Source: an uncultured Bacilli bacterium (GTDB taxonomy: Bacteria > Bacillota_I > Bacilli_A > RF39 > UBA660). From it: a stretch of 64,000 nucleotides of DNA. Below are positions 26,095 through 34,330 of the stretch, piece by piece (positions within the stretch are counted from its first letter, which is position 1; each line of letters opens with the position of its first letter). The translations under genes were made by a program, and so were the position numbers. Where the stretch lies: assembly GCA_934122275.1 (NCBI GenBank), contig CAKOWI010000001.1, positions 1 through 64,000 on the forward strand. Reading direction: 5' to 3'. A model generated the notes under the pieces. It saw nothing but the letters and a program-made list of their open reading frames with translations, did no database searches and was not told where the DNA came from.

Positions 26095-26796
26095 CTACAC
26101 CATTTTTTTCTTATTATTATACATAATAGCATTATTTAGTACATCTTTACCTACTTCGTATGTTATATCTTTATTTTTTATAATGTTTAATAATTCATTG
26201 TGATTTAAGGTCTTAATCAAATGATTTACCGAAATAAAACTTGCTATATATCCGTCATACTTATCATTAATAAAGGCCAACCCGTGTGATATCTCATTCA
26301 TATTAGGCATTTCTTTAAAAGATAATAACTCATCAAATATATCATTAAATGAAGTTTCTTCAAATTCTCCGGATAAATTCATTGCAAGTCCTTCATCTAA
26401 CCATATAACTCTATTTTCATAATTATTATTTAAAATAACTTCGTTATAAATAATATGAACTAATTCATGAAAAATGGAATGTATTCTAGTATTGTATAAA
26501 ACATCTTCCCTTATAATATTAGGTTTTATATAATGATTAATCATCCCACAATCAAATGTACCTTTACAATATTCTGGTAATTCATCTTTATTTATACCTC
26601 TTAAATCAGATACAAAACATTTAAATTCATCTATATCATCAAATAAATTAACAGTTACTCTTATATAATTTTTAATTTGGAAAAAATCAAATATTTCTGG
26701 CACTTTTTTAGTAGATATTCTAATCATTTCTTTAACTATTTTATTCAAGGATTTAGAATAGTTTATTACAAAGTATTCATTCTCTATTTTCTCCAT
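26095..26796 (-). CDS. Putative metallopeptidase, HExxH type
   Basis: About 233 residues. A zinc-peptidase helix IFHELVHIIY and a downstream WLDEGLAMNLSG motif give the HExxH...E arrangement of gluzincin/MA-like peptidases. No signal peptide, so likely cytoplasmic. The start at 26796 is chosen because GGTGAT lies six bases before it; an in-frame ATG ten codons earlier sits in a repeated intergenic element. The substrate is unknown. It is the last intact gene of the acetyltransferase run. Confidence 0.7.
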   Translation of the reverse strand: MEKIENEYFVINYSKSLNKIVKEMIRISTKKVPEIFDFFQIKNYIRVTVNLFDDIDEFKCFVSDLRGINKDELPEYCKGTFDCGMINHYIKPNIIREDVLYNTRIHSIFHELVHIIYNEVILNNNYENRVIWLDEGLAMNLSGEFEETSFNDIFDELLSFKEMPNMNEISHGLAFINDKYDGYIASFISVNHLIKTLNHNELLNIIKNKDITYEVGKDVLNNAIMYNNKKKMV

Positions 26797-26800
26797 AACA

Positions 26801-26839
26801 CAATCACCATCTATATCTATTATCATTTTAAATCACATA
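26801..26839. repeat. 39-bp intergenic repeat, copy 1
   Basis: Matches 27620-27658 at 37 of 39 positions. It fills the gap between the GNAT gene stop and the metallopeptidase start and carries the ribosome binding site GGTGAT. Confidence 0.9.
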
Positions 26840-26841
26840 GA

Positions 26842-27618
26842 CTATTTCTTCCACAATATCAATTGATTTTTTAAATTTTCTTCAATATCACTATCCTTAT
26901 ATTCATCAATTAGATAAATTTTATCAACATCTTTTCTATCAAAATATCCTATGTTTAATCCATTATACTCTATTATATATAAGTCACTAAAATTAGAATT
27001 TATGTATCTCTTAAAGGTTTTATAATCTATAAATTCTTTTTTAATAAAACTATATATTAAGTCATCAAATCTATGATATTTATTATCAATATATGGTCTT
27101 ACATTATAAATATTTTGAGTATTATAATAGGATTTTTTAGGATATTTTTCAAGTCTATATTCTCCTTCGTCATCTACTATATTTCCATTAACTTTATCAG
27201 TTATTTTAAAGCCATATCCAAAGTGCTTATAAAAATTAAGACCTGTTATAGAAGCTGGAATTTCTATTCTGTTAGCTCTTTTATAATATACATCACTTTC
27301 TAAAGTTTCAATTATTTTTCTTCCAATTCCTTTTCCTTTATATTCTGGATCTATAAATATAGTAAAAAATGAGCTTTCAGTAAGACTATTCCAATATGGT
27401 CCTATCATTCCAATTCCAATAATCTTTTCATCATCTAACACAACGTATGCATGAAACGCCTCTGCTCTTTTTTTAATAACGTCAGGATTTAAATTCTTAG
27501 CTAATTCTTTAATTTTAATTTCTTCATAATCTTTAATATTTTCCGTGTACAAATCTTTAGTAATTATTTCACTTATTTGAAATTCATCACCATATTCATA
27601 CCTTCTTATGTGTATCAT
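26842..27618 (-). CDS. GNAT acetyltransferase with C-terminal extension
   Basis: About 258 residues. Residues 1-150 form a GNAT domain with the acetyl-CoA loop DPEYKGKGIGRKII and LNFYKHFGYGF. The remaining 110 residues have no recognised domain (a possible second, degenerate GNAT half or a binding domain). The start at 27618 follows GGTGATTGT directly; the in-frame ATG nine codons earlier lies in the repeated element. The substrate is unknown. Confidence 0.75.
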   Translation of the reverse strand: MIHIRRYEYGDEFQISEIITKDLYTENIKDYEEIKIKELAKNLNPDVIKKRAEAFHAYVVLDDEKIIGIGMIGPYWNSLTESSFFTIFIDPEYKGKGIGRKIIETLESDVYYKRANRIEIPASITGLNFYKHFGYGFKITDKVNGNIVDDEGEYRLEKYPKKSYYNTQNIYNVRPYIDNKYHRFDDLIYSFIKKEFIDYKTFKRYINSNFSDLYIIEYNGLNIGYFDRKDVDKIYLIDEYKDSDIEENLKNQLILWKK

Positions 27619-27619
27619 A

Positions 27620-27658
27620 CAATCACCTTCTGTATCTATTATCATTTTAAATCACATA
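27620..27658. repeat. 39-bp intergenic repeat, copy 2
   Basis: Second copy of the element at 26801-26839, between the RimJ-like gene stop and the next GNAT start. Confidence 0.9.
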
Positions 27659-28213
27659 TTATATGTTTTTATTTTCTTTTCTAAAATCATCTTCTAATAT
27701 TTCCATTTCAATCTTATCATGATACTTACCATCTAAAAAGTATACTTCATGTCTTCTTCCACACTCTTTAAATCCTACTTTCGAGTAGCATTTGATTGCT
27801 CTTTCGTTAAATGAAAATACTTCTAGATTAACATTATGCATGTTTTCTAAATTAAAAGCATAATTCAAAAGTAATTTTAACGCTTCTTTCCCATAGCCTT
27901 TATTCCTGTTTTCTTCATCTCCAATAAAAATTCCTACTGTACAATTTCTATTTATTCTATTAATATTCAATAACGAACAATTGCCTAAAAGTTCATCAGT
28001 TTTAATATCTACTACTGCAAAGTTTGCATCACCATTTTTTGATGCATTAGTAATCCATTCTTTTTCTCCTTCTATAGAAGTGATTTTAACAGTACTACCG
28101 GTTGGATCTGTTACACTTCTATCATTCATCCAAATAGCATATTTTTCTGCATCTAAAATATTCATTGGTGATAAATATAATCTTTGTCCTACAAATTTCT
28201 TAAAGTATTTCAT
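27659..28213 (-). CDS. GNAT acetyltransferase, RimJ/RimL-like
   Basis: 184 residues of the RimL-type GNAT family: LSPMNILDAEKYAIWMND near the start, then GIFIGDEENRNKGYGKEALK and AIKCYSKVGFKECGRR. Such enzymes acetylate protein N-termini, amino sugars or antibiotics. TAGGAGG precedes the ATG. It lies 13 bases after another GNAT gene and is probably co-transcribed. Confidence 0.85.
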   Translation of the reverse strand: MKYFKKFVGQRLYLSPMNILDAEKYAIWMNDRSVTDPTGSTVKITSIEGEKEWITNASKNGDANFAVVDIKTDELLGNCSLLNINRINRNCTVGIFIGDEENRNKGYGKEALKLLLNYAFNLENMHNVNLEVFSFNERAIKCYSKVGFKECGRRHEVYFLDGKYHDKIEMEILEDDFRKENKNI

Positions 28214-28225
28214 AAGTTCTTCCTC

Positions 28226-28708
28226 CTATAATCTATATTCATATAAATTTTCTAAATAGTTACTTCCCGTTAGTGAAAAATTACTTTCTCCAATAAGTTT
28301 TCCACCTATCTTTTTATAAAATTCATTAGCACTATTTTCTTTTAAAGTACTAATTAATACATATTTAAAATCAGCTTTTAATATTTTAAATATATAATCT
28401 ATCATTTTTGTTCCGATACCTTGATTTTTATACTCTAAATCAACATATAATGCATAAATTTCAGCATATGATTTATCATAGCCTTTCTTATTTATTCCAT
28501 ATCTTGCCATTGCAACTATTTTACCTTTTTGTTCATAGACAACGTATTCATCTATATTTCTCTCACATTTTTCTATTGCAGAAACATCTTTTGGATCGAG
28601 TTTATCTAAAAATTCAATAGGAAATATTTTTTTATACGTTTTCTTCCAAGAGTTAACATTAATTCTAACAATATCTTTTGCATCTTCTTTGACTGCTTTT
28701 CTTACCAT
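28226..28708 (-). CDS. GNAT acetyltransferase
   Basis: 160 residues: MVRKAVKEDAKDIVRINVNSW is replaced in typical GNATs by very similar openings; the acetyl-CoA loop is YKNQGIGTKMID and the C-terminal motif SANEFYKKIGGKLIG. First gene of the run 26.1-28.7 kb, preceded by a structured leader with a terminator-like hairpin and a near-consensus promoter. The substrate is unknown. Confidence 0.85.
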   Translation of the reverse strand: MVRKAVKEDAKDIVRINVNSWKKTYKKIFPIEFLDKLDPKDVSAIEKCERNIDEYVVYEQKGKIVAMARYGINKKGYDKSYAEIYALYVDLEYKNQGIGTKMIDYIFKILKADFKYVLISTLKENSANEFYKKIGGKLIGESNFSLTGSNYLENLYEYRL

Positions 28709-28858
28709 AATTTTTCACCATCCTTTTTGTGAGTGACAAGCAAAAAACACGCAAGTCACTCATTTATAGTGACTCCGTGCTTCTTTAAAGTACGTGTAGG
28801 CTTTTATTACCCTTTGAGGCTAGATATAATATCACACTCAAACTCACTTATTGATTAC
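28709..28858 (-). promoter_or_regulatory. Structured leader / attenuator of the GNAT operon
   Basis: The 150-base leader has a terminator-like hairpin (28748-28779: CACG and AGTCACT pairing with AGTGACT and CGTG) followed by six T on the minus strand. Its AGTGAC-containing arm can instead pair with GTCACTCA at 28730-28737, eight perfect pairs, so two exclusive structures exist just before the ribosome binding site. Upstream are TTTGAG/CTCAAA and GATAT/ATATC hairpins that could form an aptamer. I cannot match a known riboswitch class. Confidence 0.5.
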
Positions 28859-28887
28859 AAAATAGCAATTTTTAATCTTGTTGTCAA
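28859..28887 (-). promoter_or_regulatory. Promoter of the GNAT operon
   Basis: TTGACA at 28882-28887, a 17-base spacer, TATTTT at 28859-28864, reading into the structured leader. Confidence 0.7.
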
Positions 28888-28935
28888 GCAATTATTATAA
28901 ATTTATTAAATAAACATATTTTTTATATTGAAACT

Positions 28936-29694
28936 TTAGTTATTTAAAATATTTAAAATTGGCTTAAATATCTTTGTATTACAAAGTCTCTTTTGTATAT
29001 ATTTACCATTTTTCCAACTAGCTTTTGCACAACAGGCCTTTTCTGAAGATAATAAGATTTTATACTTATCATTTATTATTTCTATTGCTGAACAATTAGA
29101 TAATAATATTCCTTTTTTACTAGAATTTTCTAAATATTTTTTTGCAACCTTTAGTCTTTCTAGTTCATTACAATGTGGTGTAATATGAGCTTTAATCCAA
29201 CCTAAACATTGTAAATTTGAATATTTACCATCTGATAGTTCTGATATACAAGAATCGAACCAACATACCGCACCTGCAGATATTCCACAAATTATTTTTC
29301 CATTTTTCCAAGCATTTTTTAAAACAACATCAAACTTAGTTTTTTTCCAAAGCTTTATCATTGACTCTGTATCTCCGCCGCCTTCATATATGATATCAGC
29401 CCATGAAATTTTTTTATTAACTACATCTTTATCATCTAATTGTTTACTTTGTAATATATCACAATTACATTTAAGTTTATCGCCATATATTTTTTTCATT
29501 GTTTCAAAGTAACTTTTTTCAATTTTTTCAGAAAAATTCATCGCATGACATATGAACAAAAAATTAGGATTAGTTTTTTTAGTCAATTTAACAATCTCTC
29601 TATCTATTATTTCAGTATCATATGGTGCTTTAGTTCCATCATCTAATGTTCTTCCATTTTCTCCACCACCTATTGCTACAATAATTTTCTCCAT
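28936..29694 (-). CDS. Peptidase S51 family protein
   Basis: 252 residues. The family signature is clear: IYEGGGDTESMIKLW, then the nucleophile elbow CGISAGAVCWF (Ser) and a later ITPHCNE stretch. S51 enzymes include dipeptidase E and cyanophycinase-like hydrolases; the size and motifs fit the PepE-like Bacillota group. Cytoplasmic. GAAAGGAG precedes the ATG. It follows a GNAT gene on the same strand. Confidence 0.8.
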   Translation of the reverse strand: MEKIIVAIGGGENGRTLDDGTKAPYDTEIIDREIVKLTKKTNPNFLFICHAMNFSEKIEKSYFETMKKIYGDKLKCNCDILQSKQLDDKDVVNKKISWADIIYEGGGDTESMIKLWKKTKFDVVLKNAWKNGKIICGISAGAVCWFDSCISELSDGKYSNLQCLGWIKAHITPHCNELERLKVAKKYLENSSKKGILLSNCSAIEIINDKYKILLSSEKACCAKASWKNGKYIQKRLCNTKIFKPILNILNN

Positions 29695-29728
29695 AGCTTA
29701 ATCTCCTTTCTTACTAAAAACATATTTT

Positions 29729-30211
29729 TCATATCTTTTTAATATCGATAAGTCCTCTTGTATGATATCCTTGTTTTTCATAAAACTTAATTGCATTTTT
29801 GTTATAAGCAAAAACATCTATTGAAATATATTCACAATTTATCTGTTTAAAATACTCTTCCATTTTTTTAATCAGCTTTTGTCCTATTCCATTACTTCTT
29901 GCACACTTAGAAACAATTAGTTCTGATATCTCACCACATTTTGGACACTTGTAATCCAAATAATCATATTTATCATATACTCTAACATATCCCATAATTA
30001 GCCCAATTACTTTATCACCATCTATCATTAAATAGCATTTACCATTATTATCATTTACCCCTTTTAAATCTAAAATGGCCATTTTATCCCTGTATTCTTC
30101 ATGTAACTGGTCTAATTCATCTTCATCTATAGTAAGTATATATTCTTCTAATTCTACCAATAAATCTTTAACATTCTCCAAATACTTATCTTCATATTCT
30201 ATTATTTCCAA
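29729..30211 (-). CDS. GNAT acetyltransferase with inserted CxxC
   Basis: 160 residues. GNAT features: ARSNGIGQKLIKKMEE and AIKFYEKQGYHTRGL. Between the central strands it has an extra YKCPKCGEISELIVSKCA segment, possibly a metal-binding knuckle. Start is TTG, with GAGGTGAT upstream; the start overlaps the end of the 638-residue multidomain gene by ten bases. Confidence 0.8.
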   Translation of the reverse strand: MEIIEYEDKYLENVKDLLVELEEYILTIDEDELDQLHEEYRDKMAILDLKGVNDNNGKCYLMIDGDKVIGLIMGYVRVYDKYDYLDYKCPKCGEISELIVSKCARSNGIGQKLIKKMEEYFKQINCEYISIDVFAYNKNAIKFYEKQGYHTRGLIDIKKI

Positions 30212-32118
30212 ATTCTTATCACCTCAAATATCTCAAATACAACTTTTGTATTATAGTTAAAATTCTTATCTATCTTACTAAAATAATTGATATGCACTTT
30301 CCTCCAATCATCTAACGAATCATTTTCACCTTCTAATTTTGCTAAATCCCAAGAAATATCTTTAAATTTTTTTACAATTACTCTTTTAGTTTTTATTGCA
30401 CAAACACTTTTTCTATTAGAATCAATAATTACTGAAAAATCTCCAGGTTTTGATAAATTTTCATATTCATATAACGAAGTTGTTGCAGTTTTCTTACCAT
30501 CTATTACAAGTTTAGCTAGTGCATTTGGCTCCATTCCAAATTTCCATCTATCTGGTTCATTAAGTAAAGCGATCATCTCTTCCTTACCACCAATTGTATT
30601 ACTATCCATATATCTACAAACTTCTTTAAAGCCACAATCCAAATAACATTTAACAGCTCTAATATTTCTTTTGAATGTTCTTAATAATATTCCATCCGCA
30701 CTATGTTTTTTATATATAATTTCATTTATAGAAAAAACTATTTTTTTACCTAATCCCATATTTAAATAATTATCATCACCAATAAATAAATCATATTCAT
30801 AAATATTTTTATACTTGTTAAACTCCTCTATCTTTAAACTATTATCATATCTATAAATTTGTACAAAACCAATATCAATACCATCAGATTTAATGATAAA
30901 TAGTTCTTGTTTTTTTTCTTTTAATTTTGTTTTATACTTATTTACTATTTCGTCATATTTAAGTTTTCTTTGTTCAAAATATTCATACACATTTTTATTA
31001 TTACACCATTTATATAATAATTCATAGTCTTTTTTATTATCTCTTAACTTTCTAAATGTTATATTTAAATTATTTATGTAGCAGTTAAATTCTTTAAATG
31101 ATATATTCGGTTTAATTTTATAAAATTCAGTTATTGGTCTTGAAGTACCATTTGATAAATCTATGTAATATTTATTTATTGTCTTTAATGTAATATTTTC
31201 ATTTTTATATTCATAAATTCCAATCTTATTCCAATTAGGATGTTCTATGTGGTAAACTTTATTATCGACATAACAAAGTATAAAACAGTGCATATGCTCT
31301 TCTTCATCTAAATTATTCAAATCATTTGGTTCATATATTCTAGTTGCAAACATCTTATTTTTTATGCCTATATTATTTAAAATATAATGCATTAAATTAA
31401 CCTGATCTATGCATGTTCCAATACCATACTTTAGTATTTCTTGAATAGTCATAGTTCTATATAATCTTCTAAAGTTTTTCATATTACCAATGTGAATTTT
31501 TTTATCAACGTCTAACCAACCATATCTGATATTATTTTTCATAAATAAAAGAACATCATCAATATTTTTTATATTAGAAACATCAGGTAATATAGTATTT
31601 GTATTAATCCTAACTATAACACCATCTACATTTTTGTTAAATTTTTTCCAAGTTTCTTCTCTATATATTTCAAAACCAACATCTAAAAATAATTTTAATG
31701 TATTTTCTCTATCTTTTTCAAATGAATCATATAAATATTCTATACCATTATTATAGGCTTCTTTTATAAGTAATTTAAGTGCATCTTTAGAATAACCTTT
31801 ACCTCTATATTTATATTCAATTAAAATACCACACTCATAAATGTCTTCTTTTACATTATACTGATAATTTACATATCCAACATACTTATTTATACCAGTA
31901 TCTTTTATATACGCAAAGTATCTATTTTCTTCAATTCTTTTTTTATAAACATCTTTCCATTTATCTTTATTAAAATCAATACACCCGGTATCATAATTAT
32001 AGCCAGAATATTTAACATCATACCCGGCATTATAACTCATTGTATTTTTGTCTTTTTCTAATTTTGCTTCGTAAGAATATTCTTTTAACTTAGGTACAAC
32101 TAACGTTATATTTTTCAT
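30202..32118 (-). CDS. GNAT-transglutaminase-GNAT-ASCH fusion protein
   Basis: 638 residues with four domains in order. (1) GNAT, about 1-160, with EYKYRGKGYSKDALK. (2) Transglutaminase-like, about 185-335, with Cys236 in GIGTCIDQV, His277 in HMHCFIL and Asp285 as a plausible catalytic triad. (3) Second GNAT resembling aminoglycoside 6'-acetyltransferases, about 350-510, with TFRKLRD and AVKCYLDCGFKEV. (4) C-terminal ASCH domain, about 520-638, with KLVIDGKKTATTSLYEYE and DDWRKVH. It starts directly after the stop of the ASCH-deaminase gene. The function is unknown; acetyl transfer plus a nucleotide or RNA-binding module is inferred. Confidence 0.8.
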   Translation of the reverse strand: MKNITLVVPKLKEYSYEAKLEKDKNTMSYNAGYDVKYSGYNYDTGCIDFNKDKWKDVYKKRIEENRYFAYIKDTGINKYVGYVNYQYNVKEDIYECGILIEYKYRGKGYSKDALKLLIKEAYNNGIEYLYDSFEKDRENTLKLFLDVGFEIYREETWKKFNKNVDGVIVRINTNTILPDVSNIKNIDDVLLFMKNNIRYGWLDVDKKIHIGNMKNFRRLYRTMTIQEILKYGIGTCIDQVNLMHYILNNIGIKNKMFATRIYEPNDLNNLDEEEHMHCFILCYVDNKVYHIEHPNWNKIGIYEYKNENITLKTINKYYIDLSNGTSRPITEFYKIKPNISFKEFNCYINNLNITFRKLRDNKKDYELLYKWCNNKNVYEYFEQRKLKYDEIVNKYKTKLKEKKQELFIIKSDGIDIGFVQIYRYDNSLKIEEFNKYKNIYEYDLFIGDDNYLNMGLGKKIVFSINEIIYKKHSADGILLRTFKRNIRAVKCYLDCGFKEVCRYMDSNTIGGKEEMIALLNEPDRWKFGMEPNALAKLVIDGKKTATTSLYEYENLSKPGDFSVIIDSNRKSVCAIKTKRVIVKKFKDISWDLAKLEGENDSLDDWRKVHINYFSKIDKNFNYNTKVVFEIFEVIRIWK

Positions 32119-32865
32119 TTATACTCTATTATAACCCCACCAATTAGGAATTAATTCTTCTAATTTTATGGTTTCATTGTTATCCTTATTTTTTAATATC
32201 TCTATATTCTTACTATTTTTAGAAAGTTGCATTAGGTATTCTCTGCATGCACCACATGGAAAGCTTACATTTCCTTTAGAGTCAATACAAACTAATTTTA
32301 TTATTTCATTTTCACCATTTGTAATCATATTTGCTATAGCATTTCTTTCAGCACACATACCTAAAGATGATGCTGTATCGATACAGACTCCAGTATATAT
32401 ATTATGACCCTTAGTAAGTATTGCTGCTCCAACTCCTCCAGCATTAATCATGCCTGATACTTCTCTATCATTTCTTATATTTTTAGCTTTGTAATAAAGT
32501 TCTTCCCAAACAGTATTTTTTGAATATAAATACTTAATGTGGATTGCATAAACGCCTTTTTCTCTTATTCTATTTTTATAATCACTTATTTTTTCTACAT
32601 TCTTAATTGCTTCTTCTTTATCATTAGTAGATGATATTGTATATCTAGTTCCTTCTAGCATAAACAGCTCATCTAATGACTTATAATAGTTTACTTCTTC
32701 AACTTTAACATAAAATATTCCTAAATTATTACTATTAAATTCAATTATATCATTAGCACATAACTTGCTATAATCATATTTACCTGCAGCTCTTATTTCA
32801 ATTCTTTTCGTACCATTTTTAATAGCAAGAGCTGCTCTATCATTTATATTTAATTTTATTAACAT
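32119..32865 (-). CDS. ASCH-cytidine deaminase fusion
   Basis: 248 residues. Residues 1-112 are an ASCH/PUA-like domain (AIKNGTKRIEIRA and KGVYAIHIK at the ends). Residues 118-248 are a cytidine deaminase-fold domain with zinc ligands Cys171 in CAERNAI and Cys204, Cys207 in PCGACRE, and catalytic Glu173. Among close relatives of this deaminase group is blasticidin-S deaminase. AAAGGAG precedes the ATG. A terminator and a 20-residue ORF lie in its leader, suggesting attenuation. Confidence 0.85.
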   Translation of the reverse strand: MLIKLNINDRAALAIKNGTKRIEIRAAGKYDYSKLCANDIIEFNSNNLGIFYVKVEEVNYYKSLDELFMLEGTRYTISSTNDKEEAIKNVEKISDYKNRIREKGVYAIHIKYLYSKNTVWEELYYKAKNIRNDREVSGMINAGGVGAAILTKGHNIYTGVCIDTASSLGMCAERNAIANMITNGENEIIKLVCIDSKGNVSFPCGACREYLMQLSKNSKNIEILKNKDNNETIKLEELIPNWWGYNRV

Positions 32866-32887
32866 AACCTGTTCTCCTTTACATATA

Positions 32888-32914
32888 AAAAGTTCTACAC
32901 AATGCAGAACTTTT
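32888..32914 (-). terminator. Terminator in the leader of the ASCH-deaminase gene
   Basis: AAAAGTTCT and AGAACTTTT pair perfectly around nine bases, followed by T-rich sequence on the minus strand. It lies between the 20-residue ORF and the ASCH-deaminase ribosome binding site. Confidence 0.75.
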
Positions 32915-32939
32915 ACAGGACAACAAAAAATATCTATTA

Positions 32940-33002
32940 TTATACTATAATTGGAGTCGTGATTAATTCTGCATTAAATATCTGTAAATTCATTTTATTC
33001 AT
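32940..33002 (-). CDS. 20-residue ORF (possible leader peptide)
   Basis: An ATG with AAAGGAG ten bases upstream opens a 20-codon ORF, MNKMNLQIFNAE and then LITTPIIV, ended by TAA followed at once by TAA and TAG. It has its own near-consensus promoter and is followed by an intrinsic terminator, then the ASCH-deaminase gene. Either a leader peptide controlling read-through or an independent small gene. Part of the sequence recalls Prp-type N-terminal peptides (LNLQLFA), perhaps by chance. Confidence 0.5.
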   Translation of the reverse strand: MNKMNLQIFNAELITTPIIV

Positions 33003-33038
33003 ATTAATCACACTCCTTTCGATTTAATTTACACTTAA

Positions 33039-33067
33039 AATATATTATATTTATTTTATTTTGTCAA
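33039..33067 (-). promoter_or_regulatory. Promoter of the 20-residue ORF and ASCH-deaminase gene
   Basis: TTGACA at 33062-33067, a 17-base spacer, TATATT at 33039-33044. It overlaps the very end of the histidine phosphatase pseudogene. Confidence 0.75.
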
Positions 33068-33733
33068 TACATCTTCATAAGGAAAATCATCAAAAACAAT
33101 ATTTTCTATATTAATAAGTTTATTATTCTTATAAGTCAACTTAAACACATCAGGAGAATTAATCTTTTTATTAAATAAAGTTTTATCATTATACTTATAA
33201 TGCAAAATATATCCTTTTCCATCATTTTTTATACTTATTAGTTTGCACCACTTCAAAAGTAAAAACGTTATAGCATATCCATGAGTAAATATTGCAATTC
33301 TCTTTCCTTCGTTTTCTTTTAAAACCTCATCCAATACTTCACTCATTCTTTGTCTTACTTCTTTTTGACTTTCACCACCAACAGTTTTATAGTTTTCATC
33401 CATATACTGCATTTCAAACCAATTCTTTACAGAATCATCATTTGTTACTCCAACTCTTCTTTCATCTAATCTATCATCTATATTTACGTTTAAATTTTGA
33501 TTAGCAAGCATATATTTTGCTGTTTTAAGTGTTCTTACACAGTTACTTGTATACACTTTATCTATATTTTGAAGTTCAAACTCACTACATAATATTTTAG
33601 CTCTTTCTTCTCCATCAGGGCTTAATATAACTTTTTCACTCTTTATTTAATTACTTTCTTTAGAATTTTAACTTTCTATTAACTTGTTACTAAGTTTTAC
33701 TGAATGTCTAATCAAATAAATTGTAGTTATCAT
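33056..33733 (-). pseudogene. Histidine phosphatase family protein with two nonsense codons
   Basis: The open part from a GTG at 33556 (166 residues) is a phosphoglycerate mutase-like phosphatase without its catalytic N-terminus; IFTHGYA is the second catalytic His. The missing start is present upstream in the same frame: ATG at 33731-33733 with AGGA before it, TIYLIRHSVKLS carrying the catalytic RH, then two in-frame TAA codons 7 apart, then VILSPDGEERAK leading into the open part. Both TAA fall where Gln (CAA) would suit the protein, so two C-to-T changes explain the decay. Confidence 0.75.
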
Positions 33734-33747
33734 ATAATCTTCCTATA

Positions 33748-34236
33748 TTATTGTATATTATCTTGAACAGTTTTAACTATGAACTTTCTTACATCATCTA
33801 CACTCATACCTAAAACTATAGAAAACTCACCATATAATTTTCTTTCTGCTTTATCAAAATATTCTTTATCTTTTTCACCAATACTTCTTTTACATTCTAT
33901 TCTCTTTTTATTTCTCATGTATGTTGTTTTTATTATTTTAATTAGATCCTCATGACTTCCACTACGAAAAAGATTTTTATATTCATTTTCTATTAATTTA
34001 GAATCAACATCTATTACTTCTATTTTTGGTATTTTTTTAATTAGATCTAATACTTCTTTCTTTGATAAAATACTTTTAATGTACCCGTCATTATCTGTTG
34101 GTACACTAATTGTTAAGGACTCATCATATAAAGGAACTAACATATAACACATCTTATTACTAAATGAATTATTTTTTATATCAATTATCTTACATACGTC
34201 ACCCTTATATATTACCATATCATTTTTAGTAAACAT
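33748..34236 (-). CDS. CarD-like transcription regulator
   Basis: About 162 residues. The N-terminal 60 residues fit the CarD/CdnL/TRCF RNA-polymerase-interacting Tudor-like domain: FTKNDMVIYKGDVCKIIDI, then YMLVPLYDESLTISVPTD. The C-terminal half is helical. CarD-type proteins bind the RNA polymerase beta subunit and stabilise open complexes. Start at 34236, with GGTGATTATA directly upstream. It is monocistronic within this accessory region. Confidence 0.8.
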   Translation of the reverse strand: MFTKNDMVIYKGDVCKIIDIKNNSFSNKMCYMLVPLYDESLTISVPTDNDGYIKSILSKKEVLDLIKKIPKIEVIDVDSKLIENEYKNLFRSGSHEDLIKIIKTTYMRNKKRIECKRSIGEKDKEYFDKAERKLYGEFSIVLGMSVDDVRKFIVKTVQDNIQ

Positions 34237-34330
34237 TATAATCACCAGCTTTCAATAAAGATGGCAAAAATAAATGCCCGTCTTCTAATTTAATTATATC
34301 ACTTAAATTATTTTTACGTAAGTTTTTTTG

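Noticed and set aside
29245..29262. tRNA-like TCGAACC sequence
   Set aside because: It lies inside the S51 peptidase coding region and no cloverleaf can be built around it. I found no tRNA or rRNA genes in the window.
33556..33733. TAA recoded as Gln
   Set aside because: TAA is the most common stop in the window, including rpmF, polC and spoVAD, so recoding would disrupt normal genes. Nonsense mutation is simpler.
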